The notes under the pieces: model-generated
Database searches by the model: none
What the model saw: only the letters and a program-made list of their open reading frames with translations
Told to the model about the DNA's origin: nothing
Translations under genes and position numbers: made by a program
Part shown: one piece after another, positions 13,903 through 21,570 of the stretch
Numbering within the stretch: the first letter of the stretch is position 1
Layout: each line of letters begins with the position of its first letter
Origin: JABMRF01 sp964434235
GTDB taxonomy: Bacteria > Patescibacteriota > Patescibacteriia > UBA11705 > JABHMO01
NCBI GenBank assembly: GCA_964434235.1
Contig: CAYSUN010000015.1
Span: 1-22,577, forward strand
Length of the DNA: 22,577 nucleotides
Direction: 5' to 3'

Positions 13903-15024
13903 ATGGCTGATCTTATTAAAGTAAAAGCAAAATTTGATGAAAAAGGTTCGTTGACTTGGAGTTTTTTGGATGAAGATATGAGAACTTATGGTGTTCAACT
14001 AATTCAACCACCTGGGAGTATCAAGGTTTGCGAAGGTGATGTTTGGCAAGTTGAACAAGTAGAAGTTCAAACTAAGGGTAGGCAAAAAATTGCCGTTGTG
14101 CGATTAATCGTCAAAGAACAAAAGTTGAAATCTTGGGAAAAGATTTCTCAATTGCCAAATTTTGAAATTGGTGAAGATGATCTTCGCTCATTGTTGATTT
14201 GGTTAAATAATGGCACTAATGTAATGCTCATTGGTAACAAGGGAACTGGCAAAACAACTTTGGGTTTTGCTGTTTGTGAGGCTTTGGGTTGGCAACAACC
14301 GTACAAAGTTGATGTATATACAATGAAAAAGACTACAGATCTTTTTGGTACAAATTCAGCTTGTAATGGAACTACTCGCTTTGTGCAGTCAGGATTAGCA
14401 GAATATATTACTCGGGCAGTAATTGCTGAAAAGCTTGGATTAAAAACCCAGTTCATGGTTATTCTAGACGAAATTAACAGAGTTCACGCGAAAACCAATG
14501 AAAGTATGCACGGATTGTTTGATGATACTCGTCAAGTAACTTTTATTACTACTGATGGTAGTCAAACAGTAATTCTGCCCCCAAATATTCATATTTTGGC
14601 AACCATGAACTTTGGTGATGAATTTTTTGGAACGCATGGTGTAGACGCAGCTTTGAAAGACCGTTTTGCCCCAATGCGGATTCGGGAAATGTCAGAAGAT
14701 TTTGAAACCAAAAAGTTGGTTCGGGAAATTGGTATTTTGGAATCACAAGCTTTGAAGATTGTTCAAGTTGCTCGGAACTTAAGAAAGTCTGAAAGAGCTG
14801 GTTTTCTCAGTTTTTCGCCCAGTTATCGAGGGTGTCGAGACGTTGCACGTTTAGTACTTCATGGAATGGATTTTCAAACTGCCATTGTTAAGGGATTTTT
14901 AACTTGGTATGAGGGTGAACTAGATTTAGTTGATGGGATGGTTTTGAAAGCCAAAGATCCAAATTCAGAAATTGCTAAAGCTTATTCAGCGATGCGAAAA
15001 AGTCTTGATAGTTCTGTTCATTGA
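13903..15024 (+). CDS. MoxR-type AAA+ ATPase
   Basis: A 373-residue ATPase. The start at 13903 is chosen because GGAGG (13893-13897) precedes it by 5 nt; an in-frame ATG at 13876 has no ribosome site. Residues 1 to about 80 form a beta-rich N-terminal domain. The AAA+ core has Walker A GNKGTGKT (111-118), Walker B VILDEINR (186-193), sensor-1 LATMN (232-236) and the LKDRFAP arginine-finger segment (about 251-257). MoxR ATPases work as chaperone-like remodelers with a VWA-domain partner; that partner is the next gene. It lies between RNA units C and D in the RT operon. In a retron-like reading, the ATPase would be part of the effector; this is inference. Confidence 0.9.
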   Translation: MADLIKVKAKFDEKGSLTWSFLDEDMRTYGVQLIQPPGSIKVCEGDVWQVEQVEVQTKGRQKIAVVRLIVKEQKLKSWEKISQLPNFEIGEDDLRSLLIWLNNGTNVMLIGNKGTGKTTLGFAVCEALGWQQPYKVDVYTMKKTTDLFGTNSACNGTTRFVQSGLAEYITRAVIAEKLGLKTQFMVILDEINRVHAKTNESMHGLFDDTRQVTFITTDGSQTVILPPNIHILATMNFGDEFFGTHGVDAALKDRFAPMRIREMSEDFETKKLVREIGILESQALKIVQVARNLRKSERAGFLSFSPSYRGCRDVARLVLHGMDFQTAIVKGFLTWYEGELDLVDGMVLKAKDPNSEIAKAYSAMRKSLDSSVH

Positions 15025-15292
15025 TGACGATGTTTGTTTCGATATAAGTTTCCTTCAAAGGTAAAGCTGATTTTGTTTCAAAATCAGTCAGACTTTATCC
15101 TTGGACCGGGCCACGAGCGGGTGACAGTTTACTCTGTCAGCCAGCGTCAGATTTTTGTTTGTCGCTTTGCGACTGCACTGTAAATCATGACACTGGCACC
15201 GGACCATAGCAAACGTCGTTAGCGGGAAATGCAACATTTCCCGCTTCAATTTATAAATTGAAGTTTTGTGAAATTTGAATTTATAAATTGAA
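15025..15292 (+). ncRNA. Structured RNA unit D of the RT operon
   Basis: Non-coding unit of about 268 nt from the ATPase stop codon to the VWA leader. Stems: AAGG-TAAAG with CTTTA-T-CCTT (15058-15066 with 15093-15102) enclosing hairpin CTGATTTTG-TTT-CAAAATCAG (15067-15087); TGACAG/CTGTCA (15122-15127 with 15134-15139); a long helix GCCAG-C-GTCAGATTT with AAATC-A-TGAC-A-CTGGC (15140-15154 with 15182-15197) closing on GTCGC-TTT-GCGAC; CCATAGCAAAC (15204-15214); SL1 11 bp, loop CAA (15221-15231 with 15235-15245); SL2 about 14-15 bp (15245-15259 with 15278-15292). The order of parts matches units A and C although little primary sequence is shared, which supports a conserved fold. Confidence 0.73.
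15204..15214 (+). repeat. CCATAGCAAAC motif, copy D
   Basis: Identical to copies A and C but 1.4 kb away, beyond the ATPase gene; 6 nt before the SL1 hairpin. A second TAGC occurs at 15220-15223. Confidence 0.8.
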
Positions 15293-15319
15293 CATTAAAA
15301 TTTAAATTTGGAGAATTAA

Positions 15320-16978
15320 ATGAACATTTTGCAATTGTTAGTAGCTGATACGCTGGGGAAGAAAGATTTAACTTTATTAGAAAAAGAATTTCCTTACATT
15401 TGTAATGACGTAACAATTCTCATCAATCGACCATTTCGTTTTGTTTGGGATTCTGAAACAGAAACAGCTTCAACTGATTGCAAGGCTTTGATTAATGTAA
15501 ATCCTAAATATTTTATTGATGGATTTGAACAAGTTGGTTATGGATCTGTGTATCACGAGTGTGGACATATTCTAAATTCACCATTTGCTCCAAGTCTTTT
15601 AGCTCGAGCAATCAATGGAAAAAATGATCGGACTCTTTGGTATATTTTGCAGATAATTATTGATCGTAAAGACGATTTGCTTTTAATTGACGAAGCCCCA
15701 GGTTTTGCTGATGTTATTAGAAAAAGGCTTTTATTCTTGGTTTTGAACTCTTGCTATGAAAAATACCAAAAATATTTTGAACAGGCGGGGATTTCCAAGA
15801 TACAAGCTTTTCATCTTGTTCGCAATTTAAAACCAGCCGATGTGTATGAGGATTTTTTCTTGTCTGCTAAGTGTCACAAAAGACCACGTTTTCCTGAAAC
15901 TAGTCGAGCTATGAAATATTTGCGAAGCAAGAACTTGAAAAATGCTTCAGCTGATAAAATCTTTTGGTTAGCCCAAAAAGTAAAGACAATCTTGGGTGAA
16001 GCACCTTATGAGAATGAAGTCGAACGGGCTAAAGCAGAAATTGATTTTTTGTCTTTAATGCAAACGTTCAGACAATTACAAAAAATGTTTGTGGCTGATC
16101 CTCAATTTATGGCTAAGCTTAAGAAAATTGCCAAAGTTCATGTGGCTACAGTTCGTAATAATGGATTAAAGCAGTTGGCTCAAAAGTTGAAACAACTTGG
16201 TCAAACTAACCCAGGTCCAATTTCAACTGGATTAACGGACAAAGTGAAAGTGGTTAAGGTCCCAAACAATCAAAAGCATGAAGCTGTTTATAATAAGTTT
16301 TTGGAAGAAAATAAATCTTTGTTGGCTGAACTAAAAGGAAAACTTCGTTTTTTGGAAAGTCCAGCTTATATTGAGTTGTTTTGTCAGGAAGAAGGGGAGT
16401 TGGATTTAGATGAAGTTGCTAGCATTGCAGTCGGTTTTTCTGACGTGTATACAGATGTGATTATTGAACGTGATATTGATGCTGAACTTCATTTGGCTAT
16501 TGATTTAAGTTCATCCATGTCTGGTCGAAAGTTGGATCAAGCCAAGCGATTAGCAGTGTTTTTTTCTGAAGCAATTTTAGCTTTAGCGCCAGCTTGCCAA
16601 GGTTATTTGTGGGGGTATAATTCTGAAGCAGTTTATGATCTTGGTCCACTGAGCAGAAAGTCTGGGTTAGTGGATTTGAAGTCAGCTAATTGGAATTCAG
16701 ATACTCACATGTTAAAGGCTGTTGGTGAAAAGTTATCTAAATCTTTGAAAAAAAGAAAAGTGTTGATCGTTCTTTGTGATGATGGTCCTGATGATATGGC
16801 CATGGTAAAAAAGATGACCCAGCAATTATTAGCTCGTGGTATCATCGTTGTTCATTTAATGGTTGGTGTGCATGGCGTGCCAGCAATTTATCCAGTTGAA
16901 CTAATCTACACTTCGATGCAAGAATGTTTGCAAGAGTTTGGAGAAGTTTTGCAAGTGATTGTTCGTAATCTAAAGTAA
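15320..16978 (+). CDS. VWA-domain protein with N-terminal HExxH metallopeptidase-like motif
   Basis: A 552-residue partner of the MoxR ATPase. Residues 75-87 (SVYHECGHILNSP) carry an HExxH zinc motif (H79, E80, H83), followed by an acidic IIIDRKDDLLLIDE helix (112-125) that could give the third ligand. A long, charged helical middle (about 140-380) leads to a VWA domain with the MIDAS site D395-L-S397-S-S399, T462 and the CDDGPDD loop (486-492). This layout recalls metallopeptidase-VWA proteins encoded next to MoxR genes. No signal peptide, so cytoplasmic. Start ATG with GGAG at 15310-15313. It is the last gene before the terminator at 16984. A substrate cannot be named. Confidence 0.88.
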   Translation: MNILQLLVADTLGKKDLTLLEKEFPYICNDVTILINRPFRFVWDSETETASTDCKALINVNPKYFIDGFEQVGYGSVYHECGHILNSPFAPSLLARAINGKNDRTLWYILQIIIDRKDDLLLIDEAPGFADVIRKRLLFLVLNSCYEKYQKYFEQAGISKIQAFHLVRNLKPADVYEDFFLSAKCHKRPRFPETSRAMKYLRSKNLKNASADKIFWLAQKVKTILGEAPYENEVERAKAEIDFLSLMQTFRQLQKMFVADPQFMAKLKKIAKVHVATVRNNGLKQLAQKLKQLGQTNPGPISTGLTDKVKVVKVPNNQKHEAVYNKFLEENKSLLAELKGKLRFLESPAYIELFCQEEGELDLDEVASIAVGFSDVYTDVIIERDIDAELHLAIDLSSSMSGRKLDQAKRLAVFFSEAILALAPACQGYLWGYNSEAVYDLGPLSRKSGLVDLKSANWNSDTHMLKAVGEKLSKSLKKRKVLIVLCDDGPDDMAMVKKMTQQLLARGIIVVHLMVGVHGVPAIYPVELIYTSMQECLQEFGEVLQVIVRNLK

Positions 16979-16982
16979 ACAC

Positions 16983-17016
16983 AAACCCCACTGTTCAAGA
17001 TAGTGGGGTTTTTTAA
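16983..17016. terminator. Terminator of the RT operon
   Basis: AACCCCACT (16984-16992) pairs with AGTGGGGTT (17002-17010), then TTTTTT. It follows the VWA stop codon by a few nt and also faces the convergent DHH-like gene. Confidence 0.92.
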
Positions 17017-17026
17017 TTAGCAATTT

Positions 17027-18061
17027 TTAACCTAGTGCTTCGATTAGTTCTTCCTTGGTTAATTTGAGTGGTTCATCATCATTGTAGATCCACATTTTTC
17101 CTCTAATAATTTTGCCTTGGAATTTATCTCCAAGTTTTGCTCTGAGGGAAGATTCGTCAATATCTTTTTCTTTGAAGGTTATCGCGAAACTTTTGCCAGG
17201 AGTTAAATTTAAAATTCCGTCATGTCGGATGTAGGCTGCTGATGAGCCAACCTTTAATTCATTGTTTTCATTAATAACAACACTGCCGTAAGAGGTTTGA
17301 ACAACTTTTCCTTCTTCTTCCATTTTTTCAAGTGTGCTCATAGCTTCGTCAACAGTTTTTTGTTGTCTTATAGCAGATTCTTTTAAACCATATTTTTCAA
17401 ATTCTTCTGGACTTAATTCTTCAGTTGGAGATTGATGATCTTTGAAGTAGGCGAGTAGTTGTTCGAAACTTAGTCCTCGTTGTAAACCTAAAAGTGTTTT
17501 GGCGCTTCGTAAAAATTCTTCTGAAGGGAATTTTCTATTGTCAAGTTTTGTTACAAAATCAATAACCTTATCCATTTCTTCTGTTTTTTCAAGTAAGCCA
17601 AGGTCAACCATGGTTTTGTACATTATTTCTGCAGTTGAGGTAACTTCTTGTTGGCCTTTTTCGTGGTGGTCAAAAAAAGCAGTGTAAGTTTCTTCATTAT
17701 ACACTACGCCAAATTTATCACCGGTGTCCAAATTAATAGCACCTTCTTTGGAGTCACCAGGTTTAACAAATGTTAAATTAGAAGTATCTACGCCAGCTAA
17801 ATTTAGAATTCCCAAGGCGGAATTGCCATCAAGGTCAGTGTAAGGTTTTAGAACTCTTTCTCCTTTTGCTTTGTCAAAAGCTAAAACACCAGAAACTGCA
17901 AATTCATTCCAAAGTTCCTTGGTTTTTTGTGAAAATTTTTCATTGCCTTCTTTTTCTGTTTTGGCATTAAGGTCTTCCCATGAGATAATTTTGTCTAGAG
18001 TAATTTTAGTTGCGTTTCTTGAGTGTGTGAATTCTTTTTCAAATGATTTTTTTTCTTGCAT
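17027..18061 (-). CDS. DHH-like phosphoesterase-family protein
   Basis: A 344-residue protein. TDLDGNSALGILN (75-87) resembles the DxDG motif of the DHH superfamily, and FFDHHEKG (129-136) with TSTAEIMY (141-148) resembles the DHH motif and the helix after it. Family members cleave phosphodiester or phosphoanhydride bonds in small nucleotides or single-stranded nucleic acid, using Mn ions. The first 55 residues are charged and helical; the last 100, with two small beta-rich segments, are unfamiliar. I cannot assign a substrate. A degraded duplicate of residues 67-106 lies at 18819-18934. The gene ends just past the convergent terminator of the RT operon. Confidence 0.7.
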   Translation of the reverse strand: MQEKKSFEKEFTHSRNATKITLDKIISWEDLNAKTEKEGNEKFSQKTKELWNEFAVSGVLAFDKAKGERVLKPYTDLDGNSALGILNLAGVDTSNLTFVKPGDSKEGAINLDTGDKFGVVYNEETYTAFFDHHEKGQQEVTSTAEIMYKTMVDLGLLEKTEEMDKVIDFVTKLDNRKFPSEEFLRSAKTLLGLQRGLSFEQLLAYFKDHQSPTEELSPEEFEKYGLKESAIRQQKTVDEAMSTLEKMEEEGKVVQTSYGSVVINENNELKVGSSAAYIRHDGILNLTPGKSFAITFKEKDIDESSLRAKLGDKFQGKIIRGKMWIYNDDEPLKLTKEELIEALG

Positions 18062-18165
18062 GGGTTGAAGCTATGTGTTAGTAAATAATTTAATTTTGTA
18101 GAGTAATTGGATAGGTTAGCAAAAAATTATTCGTAATTTAAATAATCTTGATAATCCTATTCATT

Positions 18166-18774
18166 TTATTTTTTTTGTGCAATTAATTGGACAATTCCGT
18201 GTTGGTGTGGTTCTGGACTACCTGGATGGCCATCATCTTTTATGTTTTTTTCTCTATATTCAATAATCTCAAAATCAGAAAATAAAATTTTTAATTCTTT
18301 GGGCGTAAAAAAACAACGCTTATCATTATTTGTTTTTTTAAAGAGTGGATCGTTTGTCGTAAAGCCAGAAATAATAATATATCCCTTGTTCTTTATGTTG
18401 TTTTTGATATTTGCAATTATTTTTAAAGACTTTTCTTTCGGTAGAAACTGTAATGAATTAAAAGCATTTATGATAGCGTATTTATTTTTTAAAATATTAA
18501 AATTTATAATATCATTACAAAATAAATTTATATTAGCAATTGATAAATTATTTGAATGAATAATCTCCTTAATTTTATTGATGCCTTCCTGTGAATTATC
18601 TACAGCATCAATATTAAATCCTTTTTGGAGCATAAACAAAGAATCTCTGCCTTGCCCGCAACCTAAATCCAAAAAATTCGTAGCAGGCTTAAGTCGGCTA
18701 TAAATTTTTTGTAAAAGTACGTTTGGTTGATTGCCCCAAACGTTATTATTTTTGTAGATTTGGTTATATTTCAT
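18166..18774 (-). CDS. Class I SAM-dependent methyltransferase, TehB-like
   Basis: A 202-residue methyltransferase. Motif I is FLDLGCGQGRDS (34-45); a VDN acidic end of strand 2 follows near residue 60. The C-terminal EYREKNIKDDGHPG and PHQHGIVQLIA fit small-molecule methyltransferases of the TehB type. Substrate unknown. It is very AT-rich, more so than the genes on either side, and lies between an intact DHH-like gene and a broken copy of it, so it may have arrived or moved with that duplication. Confidence 0.85.
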   Translation of the reverse strand: MKYNQIYKNNNVWGNQPNVLLQKIYSRLKPATNFLDLGCGQGRDSLFMLQKGFNIDAVDNSQEGINKIKEIIHSNNLSIANINLFCNDIINFNILKNKYAIINAFNSLQFLPKEKSLKIIANIKNNIKNKGYIIISGFTTNDPLFKKTNNDKRCFFTPKELKILFSDFEIIEYREKNIKDDGHPGSPEPHQHGIVQLIAQKK

Positions 18775-18818
18775 TATTATATTTTAACAAATTTTCTAAA
18801 AAAATAACAGCGATAATA

Positions 18819-18934
18819 CCTTCTTTATGTTTAACAAAAGTTAGATCGGAAGTGTCTATGCCAGCTAGGTTTAAGATTCCTAGGGCAAAGTTACCGTCAA
18901 GGTCAGTGTAATGTTTTAGAACTCTTTTTCCTTT
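18819..18934 (-). pseudogene. Partial duplicate of the DHH-like gene
   Basis: The minus strand encodes about 39 residues that align with residues 67-106 of the protein at 17027-18061: YTDLDGNFALGILNLAG against YTDLDGNSALGILNLAG, then a 9-nt deletion before KEG. No start or remaining domain. Its upstream end overlaps the 3' end of the GNAT gene in another frame, so the recombination junction lies inside or at the end of that gene. Confidence 0.85.
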
Positions 18935-19641
18935 ATTTTTTTTATTGCAAAGACTTTACCATCTTTTTCCGTAATTTCATACCCAGCCTTTTTGTGTCCA
19001 GCTTCTAATTTTTCTTTGTTTTCTAAATCCTCTGGTATAAGAGTAGCAAAAATTAATTCGCAGTTATTTGCTTGAGCCACGGCGTTTGCTATTTTTAATA
19101 GTTGTTCTCCGATGCTTTTACCCCTTAATTTTGGGCTAACAAATCTGTCAGCAATATAAAGATACTTTTTCTCTGATGATTCTTCCCCTTGAATTACTCT
19201 GAATAATTTTAGGTTTATCCAACATTGTTGATCTTTTTCCGTAATACAAATACTAAAAGCTTTTGATTTGAGATAATTAATTTTTATTGTTGGTAATCCA
19301 ATGTTTACTAAATCGCTAAAGTTAGTGATTTTTCCTACTTTTGTTTTTAAATTTATTCTGTCGTCAGCGATTGTGATGTCATATTCATTGTTAATATTTA
19401 TTGTATATAAATCACGGACAAAAGAGGAATCGCTTAAAAGGGAAGTTGTGATTGCTTGAATAAACCGGAGATATTTGTCTTTCCCGTCACCAGTTGGTAT
19501 TTCGATTACCATTGCTTCGGCTTTTTCTAAAAGTTGCTGTTTTTCTGCCGAGTCTAGTTCTTGAAGTCTTTCAGGCGTATCAATATAATCTTTCAATTTT
19601 GGCTCTTCTCGGTATTCTTCATGTCTTGAATCTAGTCCCAT
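18916..19641 (-). CDS. GNAT-family acetyltransferase-like protein
   Basis: A C-terminal GNAT domain with SPKLRGKSIGEQLLKIA (about 169-185, counted from the ATG at 19641), the acetyl-CoA loop of the family, followed by the usual GYEITEKDGK strand. The N-terminal half is charged (EEYREEPKLKDYIDTPERLQ) with no known fold. An open frame extends to a TTG at 19683, but the ATG is a better start; neither has a clear ribosome site. Its last codons (KEKEF) read through the start of the DHH-gene duplicate in another frame, so the original C-terminus may have been replaced. Substrate unknown. Confidence 0.75.
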   Translation of the reverse strand: MGLDSRHEEYREEPKLKDYIDTPERLQELDSAEKQQLLEKAEAMVIEIPTGDGKDKYLRFIQAITTSLLSDSSFVRDLYTININNEYDITIADDRINLKTKVGKITNFSDLVNIGLPTIKINYLKSKAFSICITEKDQQCWINLKLFRVIQGEESSEKKYLYIADRFVSPKLRGKSIGEQLLKIANAVAQANNCELIFATLIPEDLENKEKLEAGHKKAGYEITEKDGKVFAIKKIKEKEF

Positions 19642-19753
19642 AGTATTTAGGAAGTTATTAGTTAATTGGCAAAAGTTTATCAAAAAGTGAATTTGTATTG
19701 TTTTATTAAAAAGTTTTTAGAAAATATAACGAAACTTCACGACTTTACTGTAA

Positions 19754-20050
19754 TTACAAAGATCCTAAAATTTTGTTCGCATGTTCACGAAACTCATCGC
19801 TGGATTCTAAGGCTTTGCGAACATCATCATACTTAGCGTGTACTTCTATATGTGCCCACTGTGCTGGAATAAAATCATCAGTTATGCGTTCCACTGCTCC
19901 TTTTCGTGTATCCTGAAAATACACACTTTCAATATGTAAACCTTTTTCTTTTAGTAAATCGAGAAGGTGCTTCACGTTAAATTCTTCGGCACTAATACGG
20001 ATAAAAGATTTTGGGGGCAGTTCTTTTTCGAACCTTGATTTTTCGCTCAT
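19754..20050 (-). CDS. Small protein of unknown function
   Basis: A 98-residue acidic/basic mixed protein with no recognised motif. The pattern suggests a compact alpha/beta fold (FIRISAEEFNVKHLLDLLKEKG, then HIESVYFQD, WAHIEVHAKYDDVRKALES). Its N-terminus (SRFEKE) recalls that of the DHH-like protein at 17027 (KSFEKE). No cysteines and no membrane segment. It sits alone between the GNAT gene and the Fic gene. Confidence 0.7.
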   Translation of the reverse strand: MSEKSRFEKELPPKSFIRISAEEFNVKHLLDLLKEKGLHIESVYFQDTRKGAVERITDDFIPAQWAHIEVHAKYDDVRKALESSDEFREHANKILGSL

Positions 20051-20183
20051 AAATTTTGATTAAATAATAAATAAAGTGTAGTTATATTTCGTATACTCGT
20101 TGTTGTGTGATGTACGTATTCATTTTTTTGCCCCAGTACTCTGGCGCAATCTTAAAAAATATCTGATTTTGTTTGTTTTGGGT

Positions 20184-20204
20184 GAGGGGGAGGTGAATTG
20201 CCCG
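20184..20204. repeat. G-rich repeat, copy 1 (downstream of fic)
   Basis: GAGGGGGAGG, 3 nt, then ATTGCCCG. The same two blocks (6 nt apart) recur at 21529-21552, so the Fic gene is bracketed by direct copies. Confidence 0.65.
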
Positions 20205-20222
20205 GAGCCCCAAACTCCTTAT

Positions 20223-21371
20223 TTATTCATTGCCGACAAAAATATCAATATATTTTTTGTACATGTATGATTGGTCATAAGTTTTATCCTTGTCCTTGGG
20301 TATTAAGATGCCGATTTGTATAAATCTATCAATAACCTTTTGGGCACCGGCATGAGTAAATCCTGTCCATTTTTTTACAACGCTAATATTTACTATTGGT
20401 TGCGCATATAATTTTGGCAACACCAACATAGCGCTTTCTGAAGCGCGCTTGCCAAGGGTATGGATTTTTGCCGTATCTTTTTCTCTCAAAGCAGTAATTC
20501 TGCTAACAATTTTTATCGCTTCTTTGGCGATCTCAATTATACCCTCTAAAAAGAAATCTACCCAACCGACAATGTCACCATTGTGATAGCCAAGCAGTTT
20601 TTCGTAATACAGTTTTTGGTGTTTTTTGAAAAAAGACGACAAAAATAAGACCGGTTTTTCTAGATAGCCTTCTTTCCATAGATAAAAAGTGATAAGCATT
20701 CTTCCGGTTCTGCCGTTGCCGTCTAAAAATGGATGTATAGTTTCAAATTGAGAGTGGATCAGTCCGGCTTTTATTACTGTTGGAATAGTATCGTTAGCAT
20801 GAATGAATTTTTCTAAGTCATTAAGCGCATGATGCATTTCGTCAACTGGTGGAGGAACGAAGCTGGCATTGTCCGGTCTGGTGCCGCCAATCCAGTTTTG
20901 ACTTTTGCGAAATTCGCCCGGATCAGAAAAATGAGTAGCGCGGGCTTTGCGCATAAGTTCGACATGTAGTTCGCGGATAAAACGCAGTGCCATCGGGAAA
21001 CTATCTTTTTCCATTCTCTTAATGCCATAATTTAATGCTTTAATGTAGTGCAAAATATCATCAACATCATCTGGTATCTTGTTGTTTATTTTTGCCTCGG
21101 CGGCAATGGCATCTATCATAGTAGCGCGCGTGCCTTCAATTTGGCTGGAAGCGGAAGCGTCTTTGCGTAGATACATTAAGAGAAAAAAATCCGCGTCTGG
21201 CAGTAATTTAGTAATACCGTCCAATTTGCCAAGCAGGCGAGTGGCTTCATTGTTTTTTTTGAGGATATTTTGGTCAAAATTAAAACCGTTCTTTGGCGGG
21301 AAAGAGTGAGGAATGAAGGCTTTGAATCCGGTTGTTTGCGCTTTATATACGCCAATTTCCGTTGTTTTCAT
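20223..21371 (-). CDS. fic: Fic-domain protein (AMPylase-type) with winged-helix tail
   Basis: Transfers AMP (or another nucleotide phosphate) to hydroxyl side chains. The 382-residue protein has a Fic N-terminal region with SSQIEGT (75-81), matching the inhibitory (S/T)xxxE(G/N) helix; the flap GGTRPDNASFVPPP (162-175); and the full active site HPFLDGNGRTGR (213-224). A C-terminal winged-helix region (about 300-370, AQKVIDRFIQIGILIP) is common in this group. With the inhibitory helix present the protein should be self-restrained. It stands alone, with GC content visibly higher than its neighbours and flanked by a short G-rich repeat, so recent transfer is possible. Target unknown. Confidence 0.93.
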   Translation of the reverse strand: MKTTEIGVYKAQTTGFKAFIPHSFPPKNGFNFDQNILKKNNEATRLLGKLDGITKLLPDADFFLLMYLRKDASASSQIEGTRATMIDAIAAEAKINNKIPDDVDDILHYIKALNYGIKRMEKDSFPMALRFIRELHVELMRKARATHFSDPGEFRKSQNWIGGTRPDNASFVPPPVDEMHHALNDLEKFIHANDTIPTVIKAGLIHSQFETIHPFLDGNGRTGRMLITFYLWKEGYLEKPVLFLSSFFKKHQKLYYEKLLGYHNGDIVGWVDFFLEGIIEIAKEAIKIVSRITALREKDTAKIHTLGKRASESAMLVLPKLYAQPIVNISVVKKWTGFTHAGAQKVIDRFIQIGILIPKDKDKTYDQSYMYKKYIDIFVGNE

Positions 21372-21528
21372 AAGTTTGTATCTATCTTTTTGTTAATATA
21401 TACAAAGTGTATCAGTTTGTATAATTTGTGTCAATGAATGCATACAAACTATTATGTAATTGGATGCTTTAACTATATCTGATTATGTCCAATTAACAAT
21501 GTTTAGTCAATATTTGTGGCGAAGTGTA

Positions 21529-21552
21529 GAGGGGGAGGGGGGGGATTGCCCG
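21529..21552. repeat. G-rich repeat, copy 2 (upstream of fic)
   Basis: GAGGGGGAGG, then GGGGGG, then ATTGCCCG. Parallel to the copy at 20184-20204. Confidence 0.65.
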
Positions 21553-21570
21553 AAACTGTCGGTGTGACTA

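Noticed and set aside
11395..15319. Group II intron or diversity-generating retroelement
   Set aside because: The RT lacks a maturase region and has retron NAxxH and ITG motifs; no template/variable repeat pair, Avd gene or adenine-biased repeat was seen.
12958..15319. CRISPR array
   Set aside because: The repeated motif is only 11 nt, its spacing is irregular (about 0.3 and 1.4 kb), and the flanks are related structured units, not spacers.
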